Below are positions 33,891-43,601 of a stretch of 64,000 nt of DNA, one piece after another; within the stretch, counting starts at the first letter, position 1; each line of letters begins with the position of its first letter. Origin of the DNA: an uncultured Carboxylicivirga sp. (GTDB taxonomy: Bacteria; Bacteroidota; Bacteroidia; Bacteroidales; Marinilabiliaceae). Below the pieces are notes generated by a model that worked only from the letters and a program-made list of their open reading frames with translations, was not told the origin of the DNA and did no database searches. A program made the translations under genes and the position numbers. The DNA is taken from positions 4,402,001 through 4,466,000 of the forward strand of contig NZ_OY771430.1 in the NCBI RefSeq assembly GCF_963674565.1, given 5' to 3'.

Positions 33891-36068
33891 ATGGCAAAGC
33901 AGGTTGATCTAAATGCTCAGTTAAAAAAGCATTTTGGGTTTGATACCTTTAAAGGGAATCAAGAGGACGTCATTAACAATGTATTAAAGGGAAATGATAC
34001 ATTTGTTTTGATGCCAACAGGAGGAGGTAAATCCCTATGTTACCAACTTCCGGCACTCATTCTACCCGGAACAGCAATTATTATATCGCCATTGATTGCT
34101 TTGATGAAGAATCAGGTTGATGCAATGAGAAACTTCAGTGAAGATAATGGTATTGCACACTTTTTAAATTCGTCTCTAACCAAAACGGCTATTAATCAGG
34201 TTAAAGAAGATATTCTCCAGGGTAAAACCAAGTTGTTATATGTAGCTCCTGAATCACTGACAAAAGAAGAAAATATTGAGTTTCTGAAGCAGATTGATAT
34301 TTCGTTCTATGCAGTTGATGAAGCACATTGTATCTCTGAATGGGGGCATGATTTCCGACCCGAATATCGCCGTATTCGTCCAATTATTAGCGAAATAGGT
34401 AATTCGCCGGTAATGGCTCTGACTGCTACTGCTACGCCTAAGGTGCAGAACGATATTCAGAAAAACCTGGGGATGCTTGATGCGATGGTGTTCAAATCAT
34501 CCTTTAACAGGCCGAATTTGTATTATGAGGTGAGACCTAAATTACATCCTTCAAAAGAAATTATTAAAATCCTGAAGAATAATATTGGCAAGTCGGCTAT
34601 CATTTATTGTTTAAGCAGGAAGAAGGTGGAAGAACTGTCTGAGACGTTAGTCGTTAATGGGATTAAGGCGCTTCCTTATCATGCCGGAATGGATGCTTCT
34701 ACCAGGGCTAAGAATCAGGATATGTTTCTGATGGAGGAAACAGATGTAATTGTTGCGACTATTGCCTTTGGAATGGGAATTGACAAGCCTGATGTGCGGA
34801 TTGTGATGCATTATGATATCCCTAAAAGTCTGGAAGGTTATTACCAGGAAACGGGTCGCGCCGGTCGTGATGGTGGCGAAGGAAGATGTATTGCATTCTA
34901 CAGTTATAAGGATATTCAGAAGCTTGAGAAATTTATGCAGGGTAAACCACTGGCAGAGCAGGAAATTGGGAAACAGTTGTTGCTCGAAACAGTTTCCTAT
35001 GCCGAATCGTCTATCTGTCGACGTAAAACTCTTCTTCATTATTTTGGAGAGAAGTATCACGAAGAAAACTGTGAGACCTGTGATAACTGTGTAAATCCTA
35101 AAGAAGAATTTGAAGCTAAAGACAGTGTAGTAAAAGTTCTGAATACCATTGTTGAATTTAAAGAGCGCTTTAAATCAGATCATATTATTAATATACTGAT
35201 TGGAAATAATAATACAGCCGTAAAATCATACAAACAGAATGAACATCCTTTGTTTGGTTCCGGAGATGAATTTGACGACAAACATTGGAATGCTGTTATC
35301 CGACAATCGTTGGTGCGTGGCCTTATTATAAAGGATATTGAGACTTACGGACTTTTGCATGTGAGCAAAAAGGGTCATGAGTTTTTAAAAAATCCGGAAT
35401 CTATCATGATGACTAAAGATCATGATTTTGATACCATTGAAGAGGAAACCAATACAGGTGGTACGGCTGCAGTTGATAATGTGTTGTTTTCAATGCTGAA
35501 GGATTTGAGAAAAAAGATATCGAAGAAACTGAATCTTCCTCCTTTTGTCATCTTCCAGGATCCTTCTTTGGAAGCGATGTCAACGTATTATCCGGTGAGT
35601 ATTGAAGAATTGCAGAATATTCCGGGTGTAGGAACCGGCAAGGCTAATCGATTTGGTAAAGACTTTGTCAAACTGATTGCCGACCATGTTGATGAAAACG
35701 AGATAGATCGTCCAATGGATATGGTGGTAAAATCGGTTGCTAACAAATCGAAAATGAAGATTAGCATTATTCAAAGTATAGACCGCCAAATGCCACTTGA
35801 TGAAATTGCCTCGTCAAAGGGTATGGAGATGGATGAATTAATTAAGGAATTAGAATCAATTGTTTATTCAGGAACCCGTGTCAATATCGATTACTACATT
35901 GATCAGGTAATGGACGAAGACATTAGAGATGACATATTTTACTACTTTAAAGAAGAAGCTGAAACAGATGAAATAGATGCGGCTCTTGATGAATTGGGTG
36001 AAGACACTTATTCGGAAGAGAATATTCGATTAGTACGAATAAAATTTATTTCTGAAGTTGGAAATTAA
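33891..36068 (+). CDS. recQ: ATP-dependent DNA helicase RecQ
   Basis: 725 residues. Helicase motifs: Walker A PTGGGKSLCYQLPAL, motif II DEAHCISEWGHDFRP, motif III TATA, motif VI QETGRAGRDG. Next comes the zinc domain (C in SSICRRKTLLHYFGE, then CETCDNC), the RQC winged helix (FKERFKSDHIINILIG), and an HRDC domain (about 505-590, LRKKISKKLNLPPFVIFQDPS). A further C-terminal extension of about 120 residues (repeat-like, acidic) is found in Bacteroidota versions. It unwinds DNA in recombination and repair. It is transcribed alone. Confidence 0.97.
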   Translation: MAKQVDLNAQLKKHFGFDTFKGNQEDVINNVLKGNDTFVLMPTGGGKSLCYQLPALILPGTAIIISPLIALMKNQVDAMRNFSEDNGIAHFLNSSLTKTAINQVKEDILQGKTKLLYVAPESLTKEENIEFLKQIDISFYAVDEAHCISEWGHDFRPEYRRIRPIISEIGNSPVMALTATATPKVQNDIQKNLGMLDAMVFKSSFNRPNLYYEVRPKLHPSKEIIKILKNNIGKSAIIYCLSRKKVEELSETLVVNGIKALPYHAGMDASTRAKNQDMFLMEETDVIVATIAFGMGIDKPDVRIVMHYDIPKSLEGYYQETGRAGRDGGEGRCIAFYSYKDIQKLEKFMQGKPLAEQEIGKQLLLETVSYAESSICRRKTLLHYFGEKYHEENCETCDNCVNPKEEFEAKDSVVKVLNTIVEFKERFKSDHIINILIGNNNTAVKSYKQNEHPLFGSGDEFDDKHWNAVIRQSLVRGLIIKDIETYGLLHVSKKGHEFLKNPESIMMTKDHDFDTIEEETNTGGTAAVDNVLFSMLKDLRKKISKKLNLPPFVIFQDPSLEAMSTYYPVSIEELQNIPGVGTGKANRFGKDFVKLIADHVDENEIDRPMDMVVKSVANKSKMKISIIQSIDRQMPLDEIASSKGMEMDELIKELESIVYSGTRVNIDYYIDQVMDEDIRDDIFYYFKEEAETDEIDAALDELGEDTYSEENIRLVRIKFISEVGN

Positions 36069-36087
36069 TATATTTGAATGCTTCCAA

Positions 36088-36131
36088 AAATTATTAGGAT
36101 GAATTTGCTGTGCGAATTTTCCTAATAATTT
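36088..36131. terminator. Long AT-rich hairpin after recQ, possible terminator
   Basis: 12-bp perfect stem AAATTATTAGGA (36088-36099) / TCCTAATAATTT (36120-36131) with a 20-nt loop, starting about 20 bp after the recQ stop. No T-run follows, so its role as a terminator is uncertain. Confidence 0.4.
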
Positions 36132-36250
36132 GAAATCATACATAACGCATAGTCACAAAGCATATTAATCCAAATCTATCCATGTGATTATGTAAACACT
36201 CTTTGAGTCTGTGCAATAATTTAGAATTATTAACAAAGCAATTCTAACAA

Positions 36251-36286
36251 TTTGTTATAAAAAGCTGTAATATTTATTTAAATTTG
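36251..36286 (+). promoter_or_regulatory. Promoter of the 1,159-residue PEPCK-like gene
   Basis: TTTG at 36251-36254, a gap of 24, then TAAATTTG at 36279-36286 (perfect -7 match). The TTG of the long open frame at 36284 lies inside this -7 box, so translation must begin downstream, at the ATG at 36320. Confidence 0.55.
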
Positions 36287-36319
36287 CAGCTCATTCATAA
36301 CTTAAATCGTGTACCAATT

Positions 36320-39300
36320 ATGAAAGATGATGTGCTTTTAAAGCAAAAACCCAGCAAGAAGGATAGGAAGGACATGATACAATACATCAACCTTCAGTTA
36401 GCATCGTTGGGGCAACCCTTGTTTTACGACGAATCAGACGCTAAAACAAAATTCTCCAACGCCAAGTTCCTATCACTTACTGAAGGGCTTATCAACAGTT
36501 TTAGAGAAAAATCACGTTTGTTATCAGACCACCTTTCCCCTGTTGATACACGCATTCAGAATTTTCTTGATTCTTATCTGGCAGATGTGGACTTTGATAA
36601 GTCGTTTCAACTGCCAAACAAAACCTTTGTGTTAAACCAAAAAGGTTTGGCCAGAGAAGTGAGCTTGCCACCGAACAAAGACAAGTTTGAAAGTGAATTG
36701 GTAAAGTCATACCGAATTAAGCAAGGGATCTTAAACAATCCGGTTAATGACAAACGAACTACAAAAGGAACATTTCATATTGTAGCAGGGGGTTTACCAG
36801 TACCATTAGATAAAAAAGAAGTGCCAAAAATGGCTTTTGCACATATGTTGCATGCAGCTATGAATCCTTCTGAAGAAATGAATATTCTGCCTTTTACGGC
36901 ATCGCAGGAAGATAAAGCAAAAATAATGGTTTCACTTTTGCTTCGTCCGGTAGTTTGCCCCGAAGTAAAAGGTGTGATTAGTGAAAAAAGCATGGAAGTT
37001 CGCTTTTTTGCTCCGGGAAGTTTGGTGAGTAATCTTGATTTTGTTGAAAACATCTTCGGAAACGCAGGTGACCATAATTTAGCAGAAAATGACTCAGCTT
37101 TAGATGTTGAACACTGGACTGGAACAACAGGATGTATCATTCTTGCTCCTCAGTTAACAAAGCTGAAGAAAAAAGATATAGGTCTTCCACACTACGATGA
37201 CGCTACAGAAAGACAGCGTAAAGATGGAATGTGTTGGAAAGATGCTGATGAATTATATAACGAAGGAGGCGCTTTTAAAGTAACTTGTCGTGATGAACGT
37301 GGAGTTGTTGTAACTCTTATTGCAGATAACTACTACGGTTATTCCAAAAAAGAAATCAAAACTCAGATTGGTTATTCTGCCAATATTTATGGTTTGGTTG
37401 AAGAAGAACATGCAGGTGGAGCCATTGCTTTCCCTCGTGGAATCATGGGTGAAACTGTTTATGGAGAATTGTTCTCATCCAAGTTAGGCCGAACTTATAC
37501 ATTTGAAGAGGCAAAAGCATTATTAGGTGATCGCGTTGAGGTTAATACCCAAATGAATTATGCGATTGATAAAAAATATCAGGATATTATCTACATTCCT
37601 GAAAATGCAGACATAGATATTAATGCCAACCAGGTGAGTTGGGTATTTAATGGAAAAGAGCAAAAGCTGAAATTGTCGCCGAATAAATTTTACATTCATC
37701 CTTCGGGAAATAAGTTTCAGTTGGCAAAACATCCGGCTCAGCAACTATGGAGAATTATCAATACTGCTCCGGAAGGTATGTTCTGTCATAAACCATGTAC
37801 TGTATCAGGTGGTGGTAAATCTGAAATCTCTAAATCAATGCAGAATGCCATTAAATATGGCACTTACAATATTGTTGATTTAGAAGAAGATTTTAAATTG
37901 GCCGACATGGTTATCGACTATGATTATTCGACCCGTTGGAAGGATATCAGACCTGATGCCAGTCCGTCTCGTCCATTACTAAGCCCTAAGCGTACATTGG
38001 GTTCTGCTGTTAAACTGTTAACTCCATCAGATCAATATAATGATGAATACAATAAATGGCTGAATGAGATTCCTGATCACATTCGTTCTCTGGTTCTGTT
38101 CCTTAAGAGATTGTACCGCAACGATCGTGAGCAAGGTAACTGGAAAGATTATATGTCTGTTGAGTTTATCAATGGCCGTAAAGGAACAACTTTATTGTAC
38201 AAGCATAATAATGTATTAGCCAGCTATGTTCGTATCGGATTCGATCAGGAAGGAAACTGGTTACTACATAAATTGAGATCTGACTTTGTGCCTAGTCACA
38301 AGATACAGATGGAGGATGATATCTCTGCCTCAATTACATTACCATCAAAAAGTCTGATAGATTTGAATCCGGAGTATTCAAACAAGAGTTTAAAAATGGT
38401 AGCCAACTGTGAGGCACATCTTTTCCAACGTCCTGATGAGGCAATTAACAGAGGGTATGATGTTGAAGCTGAAGCAGACATTGTTCAGCCAAATACATTT
38501 ATAACCAACTATGAGCCTTTAACATATGAGGATGCAAAAGACTTATTGGAGGATGCTATTAGTTTTGAGCTATATACTCAGCCCGTTAAAGATTTGATTA
38601 AAGAGGTTGTTGAGTCTGGTAAAGAAGGTTATTTTGTAGTTCCATCACATCCTCGTTTGGTAGATGGTGAACCAACAAAAAATCCTCGTTACCTGCAAAG
38701 AAATATCTATACTGAGGAAACAATGGATAGTTATATGGCTGAAATTGGTATTCGTATGCATCGTAAGATCAAGAACGAAGATCCGGTTATTTATCCTGTT
38801 AACGCTGTTCTTCCGGGTAGAAGAAACAATCCGGCTGATCGTGCGGCAGGAATCAGACCATTGGCTGTTTACAATCCAATACATTACCAGGAGCTTCCAG
38901 AGTTATTTATGGACTTCATCTGTAGCTTAACCGGAAAATCTCCATCAACAACAGGTGCTGGTTCGGAAGGTGCATTAACAAAAGGTCCTTTTAACATGTT
39001 GGTTCCAACATCTGATCTTAATAATGCATTGCTATCTTATATTCTTACCGAGTATCAGGGCTTTAGTTCTGCAGCTGGTTATGTAGGTGGTGAAAACAGA
39101 TTTGATCATGACATCAGTATCCTGATTCCTGAGATCTGGGCGAGATTGGTACCGGAAGACAGAGATCCAAAGACACTGATTGAAAATAAATGTCTTGAGA
39201 AACTGGAAGATTTCGACTACAATGGCGAGAAAGTATACGCAAGCCGTTTAGGTTACCGTATTACCAAAAACTTTGCTTTCCGTTGTATGAACCGTTTATT

Positions 39301-39799
39301 TGATGAACCTCTGGCTGTATTTAACGAGCATATGTTGAAACCAGAGAAACAAAATATGGAAGATTTTGTGGATGGTATCAATAATATTGTTGAGGCTCAG
39401 AAAAAGGTTGCTCTAAGCTATTTTGAAGATGGTAGTGTTGATGGAGCTATTCCTCCGTTGAAGATTTTACTTCACATTATGGCTTATGGCGAATATGAAG
39501 GAAAAGATATCAGTGATCCTGAATTGAGAAAGTATTTCGAACGTGATTATGTAATCAACAGTGATTGGTATAAAGCTCGTTTGAAACACAAACAAGAGAA
39601 GGATGTGAAGTTCCATGCTGATCAGATTGCTTATCTTGAGGCTTTCAAAGCTAATCCGGATAACAGTGCAATCATCGAAGAAATGGATATTGAAACCCGT
39701 TTGAAACGTGCAAAAGAATTATTGGCACATGCATCATCTGATGCTTACCTTTCAGAATTGGAAGGAACTATTGGAGCTGATATTTTGTATACAAAATAA
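36320..39799 (+). CDS. Probable PPi-type phosphoenolpyruvate carboxykinase (very large cytoplasmic protein)
   Basis: 1,159 residues from the ATG at 36320, no signal or membrane helix. The size and layout fit the PPi-dependent PEPCK group (about 1,150 residues), twice the size of GTP or ATP enzymes. A P-loop-like SGGGKSEISKS lies at 496-505 (K500). Further Gly-rich or polar stretches with catalytic look are found near 540-600 (DPDYDYSTRWKDIRPD) and 950-980 (SLTGKSPSTTGAGSEGALTK). The last is a further Gly/Ser/Thr loop. The assignment comes from recalled family length and the P-loop, not from an alignment, so it needs a search. PPi-PEPCK would convert oxaloacetate and PPi to PEP, CO2 and Pi. 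It is monocistronic, with a promoter and terminator. Alternatives: an unrelated ATP-binding enzyme. Confidence 0.6.
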   Translation: MKDDVLLKQKPSKKDRKDMIQYINLQLASLGQPLFYDESDAKTKFSNAKFLSLTEGLINSFREKSRLLSDHLSPVDTRIQNFLDSYLADVDFDKSFQLPNKTFVLNQKGLAREVSLPPNKDKFESELVKSYRIKQGILNNPVNDKRTTKGTFHIVAGGLPVPLDKKEVPKMAFAHMLHAAMNPSEEMNILPFTASQEDKAKIMVSLLLRPVVCPEVKGVISEKSMEVRFFAPGSLVSNLDFVENIFGNAGDHNLAENDSALDVEHWTGTTGCIILAPQLTKLKKKDIGLPHYDDATERQRKDGMCWKDADELYNEGGAFKVTCRDERGVVVTLIADNYYGYSKKEIKTQIGYSANIYGLVEEEHAGGAIAFPRGIMGETVYGELFSSKLGRTYTFEEAKALLGDRVEVNTQMNYAIDKKYQDIIYIPENADIDINANQVSWVFNGKEQKLKLSPNKFYIHPSGNKFQLAKHPAQQLWRIINTAPEGMFCHKPCTVSGGGKSEISKSMQNAIKYGTYNIVDLEEDFKLADMVIDYDYSTRWKDIRPDASPSRPLLSPKRTLGSAVKLLTPSDQYNDEYNKWLNEIPDHIRSLVLFLKRLYRNDREQGNWKDYMSVEFINGRKGTTLLYKHNNVLASYVRIGFDQEGNWLLHKLRSDFVPSHKIQMEDDISASITLPSKSLIDLNPEYSNKSLKMVANCEAHLFQRPDEAINRGYDVEAEADIVQPNTFITNYEPLTYEDAKDLLEDAISFELYTQPVKDLIKEVVESGKEGYFVVPSHPRLVDGEPTKNPRYLQRNIYTEETMDSYMAEIGIRMHRKIKNEDPVIYPVNAVLPGRRNNPADRAAGIRPLAVYNPIHYQELPELFMDFICSLTGKSPSTTGAGSEGALTKGPFNMLVPTSDLNNALLSYILTEYQGFSSAAGYVGGENRFDHDISILIPEIWARLVPEDRDPKTLIENKCLEKLEDFDYNGEKVYASRLGYRITKNFAFRCMNRLFDEPLAVFNEHMLKPEKQNMEDFVDGINNIVEAQKKVALSYFEDGSVDGAIPPLKILLHIMAYGEYEGKDISDPELRKYFERDYVINSDWYKARLKHKQEKDVKFHADQIAYLEAFKANPDNSAIIEEMDIETRLKRAKELLAHASSDAYLSELEGTIGADILYTK

Positions 39800-39822
39800 C
39801 TTACAATTGTTGAATAAACACG

Positions 39823-39856
39823 AAGGCTACTCATTTTGAGTGGCCTTTTGTTTTTT
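39823..39856 (+). terminator. Rho-independent terminator of the PEPCK-like gene
   Basis: 11-bp stem AAGGCTACTCA (39823-39833) / TGAGTGGCCTT (39837-39847), one G-T pair, loop of 3, followed by TTGTTTTTT. It reaches into the last codons of the convergent kinase gene. Confidence 0.85.
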
Positions 39857-41663
39857 AAAGAGGTAATGAAATTCGAACGGTTGTTCCCATGCCCAATTCA
39901 GATTCGAAAAGTAACTGACCATTGTGTTCCTCAATAATCTTTTGAGTTATTGATAATCCTAAACCAGTTCCTTCACCCGATGGCTTGGTTGTGAAGAATG
40001 GTTCGGTTAATCGGTTGATATCCTCAGGACTTATGCCTTTACCGCTGTCAATAAAGATCAACTGTGCTTTATCATTCTCAACTAATGTTTTAATGATAAT
40101 CTTACCTTCTTTGGTAATAGCCTGAGCGGCATTGTTTAAAATGTTGATTATTACCTGGTGCAGCTGCCCTTCGTTACCCGAAATAATAATAGGTTCATAA
40201 TAGAATTGTCTTTCAATTTCAATTCTATGCTTTATTTTATTCGAAAGGATATTTAAACAGTTATCAATGATGGTGTGAATATTGAAATGTTCTGTTTTCT
40301 CATTTTTTTGTCTGCTGAATTGATTTAAACTGGCAACAATATCAGCCGATCGGCTTACACCTTCATTAATTGAATTCAGAAGAATGTTAATTTCTTCAGG
40401 AATATCATTGTAATTGTCTTCAAAATAGGCTTCTAAACCTAATGAACCGGCCTGTATGTATTGTAAAGGACTGTTTACTTCGTGGGCTATGCCAGCTGAC
40501 AGAACACCTAATGTTGCCATTTTCTCCGATCTTAACAGCTTTTCATGTGCACTCTTTAACTCTTCAAGAGCAGTTCTTAATTCCTCTTTTTGGTAAATCA
40601 GATCTCCGTTGATTCTGGTTAGTTCATCATTGGCCCGGTGCAAGGCAATAGTTCTTTCTTGTACTAAATCTTCCAGTCGGTTTCTGTAATTATCCAACTG
40701 TATTTGTGTTTTTTTCTTTTCATCAATATCTCTTACAACAGCCAATAATTTATGTTGACCAAGAATTCTGGCTTTTTTCATTGATACTTCTATCCAGAAT
40801 GTTTCTCCATTTCTTTTGCTTGAAAGCCATTCGAAAACAGTACTTCCGTTTTCGATTACTTCCTTAAAAAAATGTTTTACTTCTTCATAACCATACCCTT
40901 CTTTATTCTTATTTAGTTCTTTCCAGTCTATAAACTGTATTTCTTCTCTGATATAACCATACATCTCAAGCATGGCATCGTTTACATCTTCGATATTTCC
41001 CTGGTAGTCCATTTTGAAGATGGCATCGGTTGATGAATTAAATATCTCGCGATAACTCTGTTCGCTAAAAGCAATACTTCTGTTTTTCTGCTTCAGGTCT
41101 TGAAGCAGGCGATAAAATGAACTATTAAATTGTGTAAGAATAATTAAAATAGAAATGGATACAAATGCTAAAACCAGAAGGGCCAGAATCCATGTCTGAA
41201 TATGAGAGTAGCGTTCAAGGTCGAAATCTCTTACTGCGAGATAACCACTAACGTGTAACAGACCCAATAAAGCCACGGTGATAATGGTACTTAAAAAGAT
41301 AATGACAGAACGTTTAACGCTAAACGCCATGGATGAAAAGAAGGGTACCATGATAATCAATGGCAGATACTCTGAATAAATGCCAAGCCATGCAACATGC
41401 AGTATCACAGCTGTTACCAGTGCAAATATCAGAATGGCTGATTTAATTTTCAGGTTAAGTCTTTTCCTAAAAAAAGCAGTTGATACTACAAGAGATAACG
41501 TAACTGTATTTACTATGTAGTTCAGTTTATTAAAATAGTTTGGCACATCGCTAAAGCTAAGCGCAAAAGCAGTGGCATACATCAATCCCCCAATAACCAA
41601 TGAAATATTTACAATACGGTTTTTTAGAGAATCAATCCCGATATTTGATTCTTGTCTCCCCAT
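39855..41663 (-). CDS. Membrane PAS-domain sensor histidine kinase
   Basis: 602 residues. Six membrane helices (about 17-190) make an integral sensor-type module. A PAS domain follows (about 205-325, YREIFNSSTDAIFKMDYQGN and ending with VVRDIDEKKKTQ). Then comes a coiled coil of about 55 residues, HisKA with H394 in GIAHEVNSPLQYIQ, and a full ATPase domain (N-box NEGQLHQVIINILNNAAQAI, FIDSGKGI, GTGLGLSI). It is predicted to be an active kinase, and the HEVNSPL box is of the HWE-free NtrB-like type. No response regulator lies nearby. A perfect -7 element (TAACTTTG) lies on the minus strand at 41760-41767, giving a leader of about 95 nt. Confidence 0.92.
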   Translation of the reverse strand: MGRQESNIGIDSLKNRIVNISLVIGGLMYATAFALSFSDVPNYFNKLNYIVNTVTLSLVVSTAFFRKRLNLKIKSAILIFALVTAVILHVAWLGIYSEYLPLIIMVPFFSSMAFSVKRSVIIFLSTIITVALLGLLHVSGYLAVRDFDLERYSHIQTWILALLVLAFVSISILIILTQFNSSFYRLLQDLKQKNRSIAFSEQSYREIFNSSTDAIFKMDYQGNIEDVNDAMLEMYGYIREEIQFIDWKELNKNKEGYGYEEVKHFFKEVIENGSTVFEWLSSKRNGETFWIEVSMKKARILGQHKLLAVVRDIDEKKKTQIQLDNYRNRLEDLVQERTIALHRANDELTRINGDLIYQKEELRTALEELKSAHEKLLRSEKMATLGVLSAGIAHEVNSPLQYIQAGSLGLEAYFEDNYNDIPEEINILLNSINEGVSRSADIVASLNQFSRQKNEKTEHFNIHTIIDNCLNILSNKIKHRIEIERQFYYEPIIISGNEGQLHQVIINILNNAAQAITKEGKIIIKTLVENDKAQLIFIDSGKGISPEDINRLTEPFFTTKPSGEGTGLGLSITQKIIEEHNGQLLFESELGMGTTVRISLPL

Positions 41664-41759
41664 TTGGTATATCTTCCAACTCCCCCAAAATGCTTTCTGA
41701 TAATACAGAATAGCATTAGTTATTTAATAATACCTGTTGTTATTTTCCCTTACTGAACA

Positions 41760-41767
41760 CAAAGTTA
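41760..41767 (-). promoter_or_regulatory. Promoter -7 element of the PAS kinase gene
   Basis: The minus strand reads TAACTTTG, a perfect match to TAnnTTTG, between the MBL gene stop and the kinase start. Confidence 0.4.
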
Positions 41768-41811
41768 GTTATTTTGATTCAATCATTAAACAACTAACTA
41801 TATATCAACAG

Positions 41812-42630
41812 TCAGAATTCGATACGTGCGCCACTATTAAAGGTTATAACCTTATGATGAAAAAATTGTTCAAATAATGTAATAGCCTCATCACCTGTAC
41901 AGTGATTTAAACCCCACTGATCAACACTAATGGTTTTTAATCCTTCAATTACTTTTTTAACTTCTTTTTCTGATCTTCCGTTTAAGTGTAATCCACCCCC
42001 TATAAAACTATAATGATCAATGCCCAGTTGAGATTTAATGGTTTCAGTAATATTTACAATGCCGTTGTGCGCACAGCCGCTTAACAAAGCCGTGCGGTCA
42101 TTTTCTTTCGCAACCACTACCACTTCATCTTCGAATGCATCCGGCATATACTCATTTTCATTTTTAACTACCAAACGCTGGTTTAATATAGGGGTTTGAC
42201 CTGCGCTGGTTAAGTTGGCAATTACCCAGAAATCAGGAAATGGCTCCACTGATTTGTCAATAAATTGAATGCGATCAGCAAAGCTCTTCCACTCTTCTTT
42301 CCAGGGAATTCCATTTGATTTAATCATGTTGGCTGACCGTGAGAATCGCTCCTTAAAAGAATGGGTATGCATTATTACCTTAGCTTTTGAATTGATCTTT
42401 AAGAAGGAGGGCAAGCCACCGGTATGATCATAATGGCCATGACTAAGAATGACGTAATCAATGTTTTTTAAATCAATTCCTAAAGCGTGAGCATTGAGAA
42501 TAAACTTATCAGACTGACCGACATCGAACAGCACAGCTTTGTTATTCACTTCCAGATAGGTTGATAATCCGTGTTCGCAGAGGATCTGTTGATCGTGACT
42601 TTTGTTTTCGATGACATTTATTATTTTCAC
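41812..42630 (-). CDS. MBL-fold metallo-hydrolase
   Basis: 272 residues from a GTG at 42628-42630, preceded by AAAGG three bases away, which supports this start. The metallo-beta-lactamase fold is complete: VILSHGHYDHTGGL holds the H-x-H-x-D-H zinc motif, later ligands are in CAHNGIVNI and GLHLN, and the C-terminal His lies in LNHCTGDEA. It resembles the group annotated as 7,8-dihydropterin-6-methyl ribofuranosyl-aminobenzene phosphate synthase-like, but true substrates in bacteria are mostly unknown. Divergent from the TraB gene with a 43-bp gap. Confidence 0.88.
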   Translation of the reverse strand: MKIINVIENKSHDQQILCEHGLSTYLEVNNKAVLFDVGQSDKFILNAHALGIDLKNIDYVILSHGHYDHTGGLPSFLKINSKAKVIMHTHSFKERFSRSANMIKSNGIPWKEEWKSFADRIQFIDKSVEPFPDFWVIANLTSAGQTPILNQRLVVKNENEYMPDAFEDEVVVVAKENDRTALLSGCAHNGIVNITETIKSQLGIDHYSFIGGGLHLNGRSEKEVKKVIEGLKTISVDQWGLNHCTGDEAITLFEQFFHHKVITFNSGARIEF

Positions 42631-42673
42631 TACCTTTCAATTCAATTTTAGAGATAAAATCAAGAACTAAATT

Positions 42674-43525
42674 ATGAAGAAATTACTAGCATTAACCCTT
42701 TTTGTATTTTTAATTAGCCTTTCGTACGGGCAAAATTCATTGCTGTGGGAGATTAGTGGCAATGGACTTGAAAAACCTTCGTATCTTTTTGGAACCATTC
42801 ATGTTATTTGTCCCGATGATTTTTTTATGCCCGAGCAGACATCAGAAAAGCTGAACAGTTGTGAACAACTGATGTTGGAAATGGATATAACGGATCCTAC
42901 GGTTTTACAAACAGTTCAGCAAGGAATGATGAATCCCCAAATGAAGAATCTAAAGAGTGATCTTTCGGAAGAAGATCAGGAAATACTTAATAAAGTACTT
43001 ACGCAAACCCTGGGTGTTGGAATTGATCAGCTGGGAATACTTAAACCCTGGGCTTTATCAACCATGTTAAGTGTAAAACTGGCGTTAAATTGCGAACAGC
43101 CTGCGCAATATGAGATGGAGTTTTCTAAAATGGCCGGTGAAGCCAAACTTCCTTTGGTAAGCCTTGAAACAGCAACAGAGCAAATTGCCATTTTTGAAAA
43201 TATACCCTACGAAAAACAGCTAGAACTACTAATGGATGGTATTAAAAATAAGGATGAAGACAAGGCTTTATTTGTTGAGATGGTAGCAGCTTATAAAAAC
43301 CAGGATATTAATGCTTTGTACAAATACATACTGGAAGAAGGTGAGATGGAGGATTTTAGTGAATTCTTGCTGGATAACAGAAATGTGAAATGGATTCCTG
43401 TTATTGCAAAAACAATCAATGCCAAACCAAGTTTTATAGCTGTTGGTGCAGGGCATCTTGCAGGAGAGAAAGGACTGATACAACTTCTAAGAAAAGAAGG
43501 ATACATGGTTGAACCGGTTCAATAA
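42674..43525 (+). CDS. TraB/GumN-family exported protein
   Basis: 283 residues with a Sec signal (MKKLLALTLFVFLISLSYGQ). The TraB/GumN (Tiki-like) marks are present: LLWEISGNGLEKPSYLFGTI with GTIH, and PSFIAVGAGHLAGEKGLIQL with GAGHL near the C-terminus. Members are predicted metalloproteases or related folds, and the first His and the GxxH pair are the suspected metal ligands. It is exported, so it probably acts in the periplasm. Alone on the plus strand, it ends in a perfect 26-bp palindrome. Confidence 0.92.
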   Translation: MKKLLALTLFVFLISLSYGQNSLLWEISGNGLEKPSYLFGTIHVICPDDFFMPEQTSEKLNSCEQLMLEMDITDPTVLQTVQQGMMNPQMKNLKSDLSEEDQEILNKVLTQTLGVGIDQLGILKPWALSTMLSVKLALNCEQPAQYEMEFSKMAGEAKLPLVSLETATEQIAIFENIPYEKQLELLMDGIKNKDEDKALFVEMVAAYKNQDINALYKYILEEGEMEDFSEFLLDNRNVKWIPVIAKTINAKPSFIAVGAGHLAGEKGLIQLLRKEGYMVEPVQ

Positions 43526-43530
43526 ATACG

Positions 43531-43563
43531 AAAAAGCGGAAGACCGGTCTTCCGCTTTATTAA
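43531..43563. terminator. Perfect palindrome acting as bidirectional terminator
   Basis: 13+13 bp uninterrupted palindrome at 43533-43558 (AAAGCGGAAGACC / GGTCTTCCGCTTT) with A-rich left and T-rich right flanks, between the TraB gene and the convergent LVIVD gene. It may fold as a hairpin in either direction. Confidence 0.8.
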
Positions 43564-43601
43564 AGTAATCAGAGCTATGTTAAGGCTCAACATAGTTGTT
43601 G

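Noticed and set aside
43533..43558. Perfect 26-bp palindrome considered as an attachment or mobile-element end
   Set aside because: It sits between two converging genes with A and T flanks, so a bidirectional terminator explains it.
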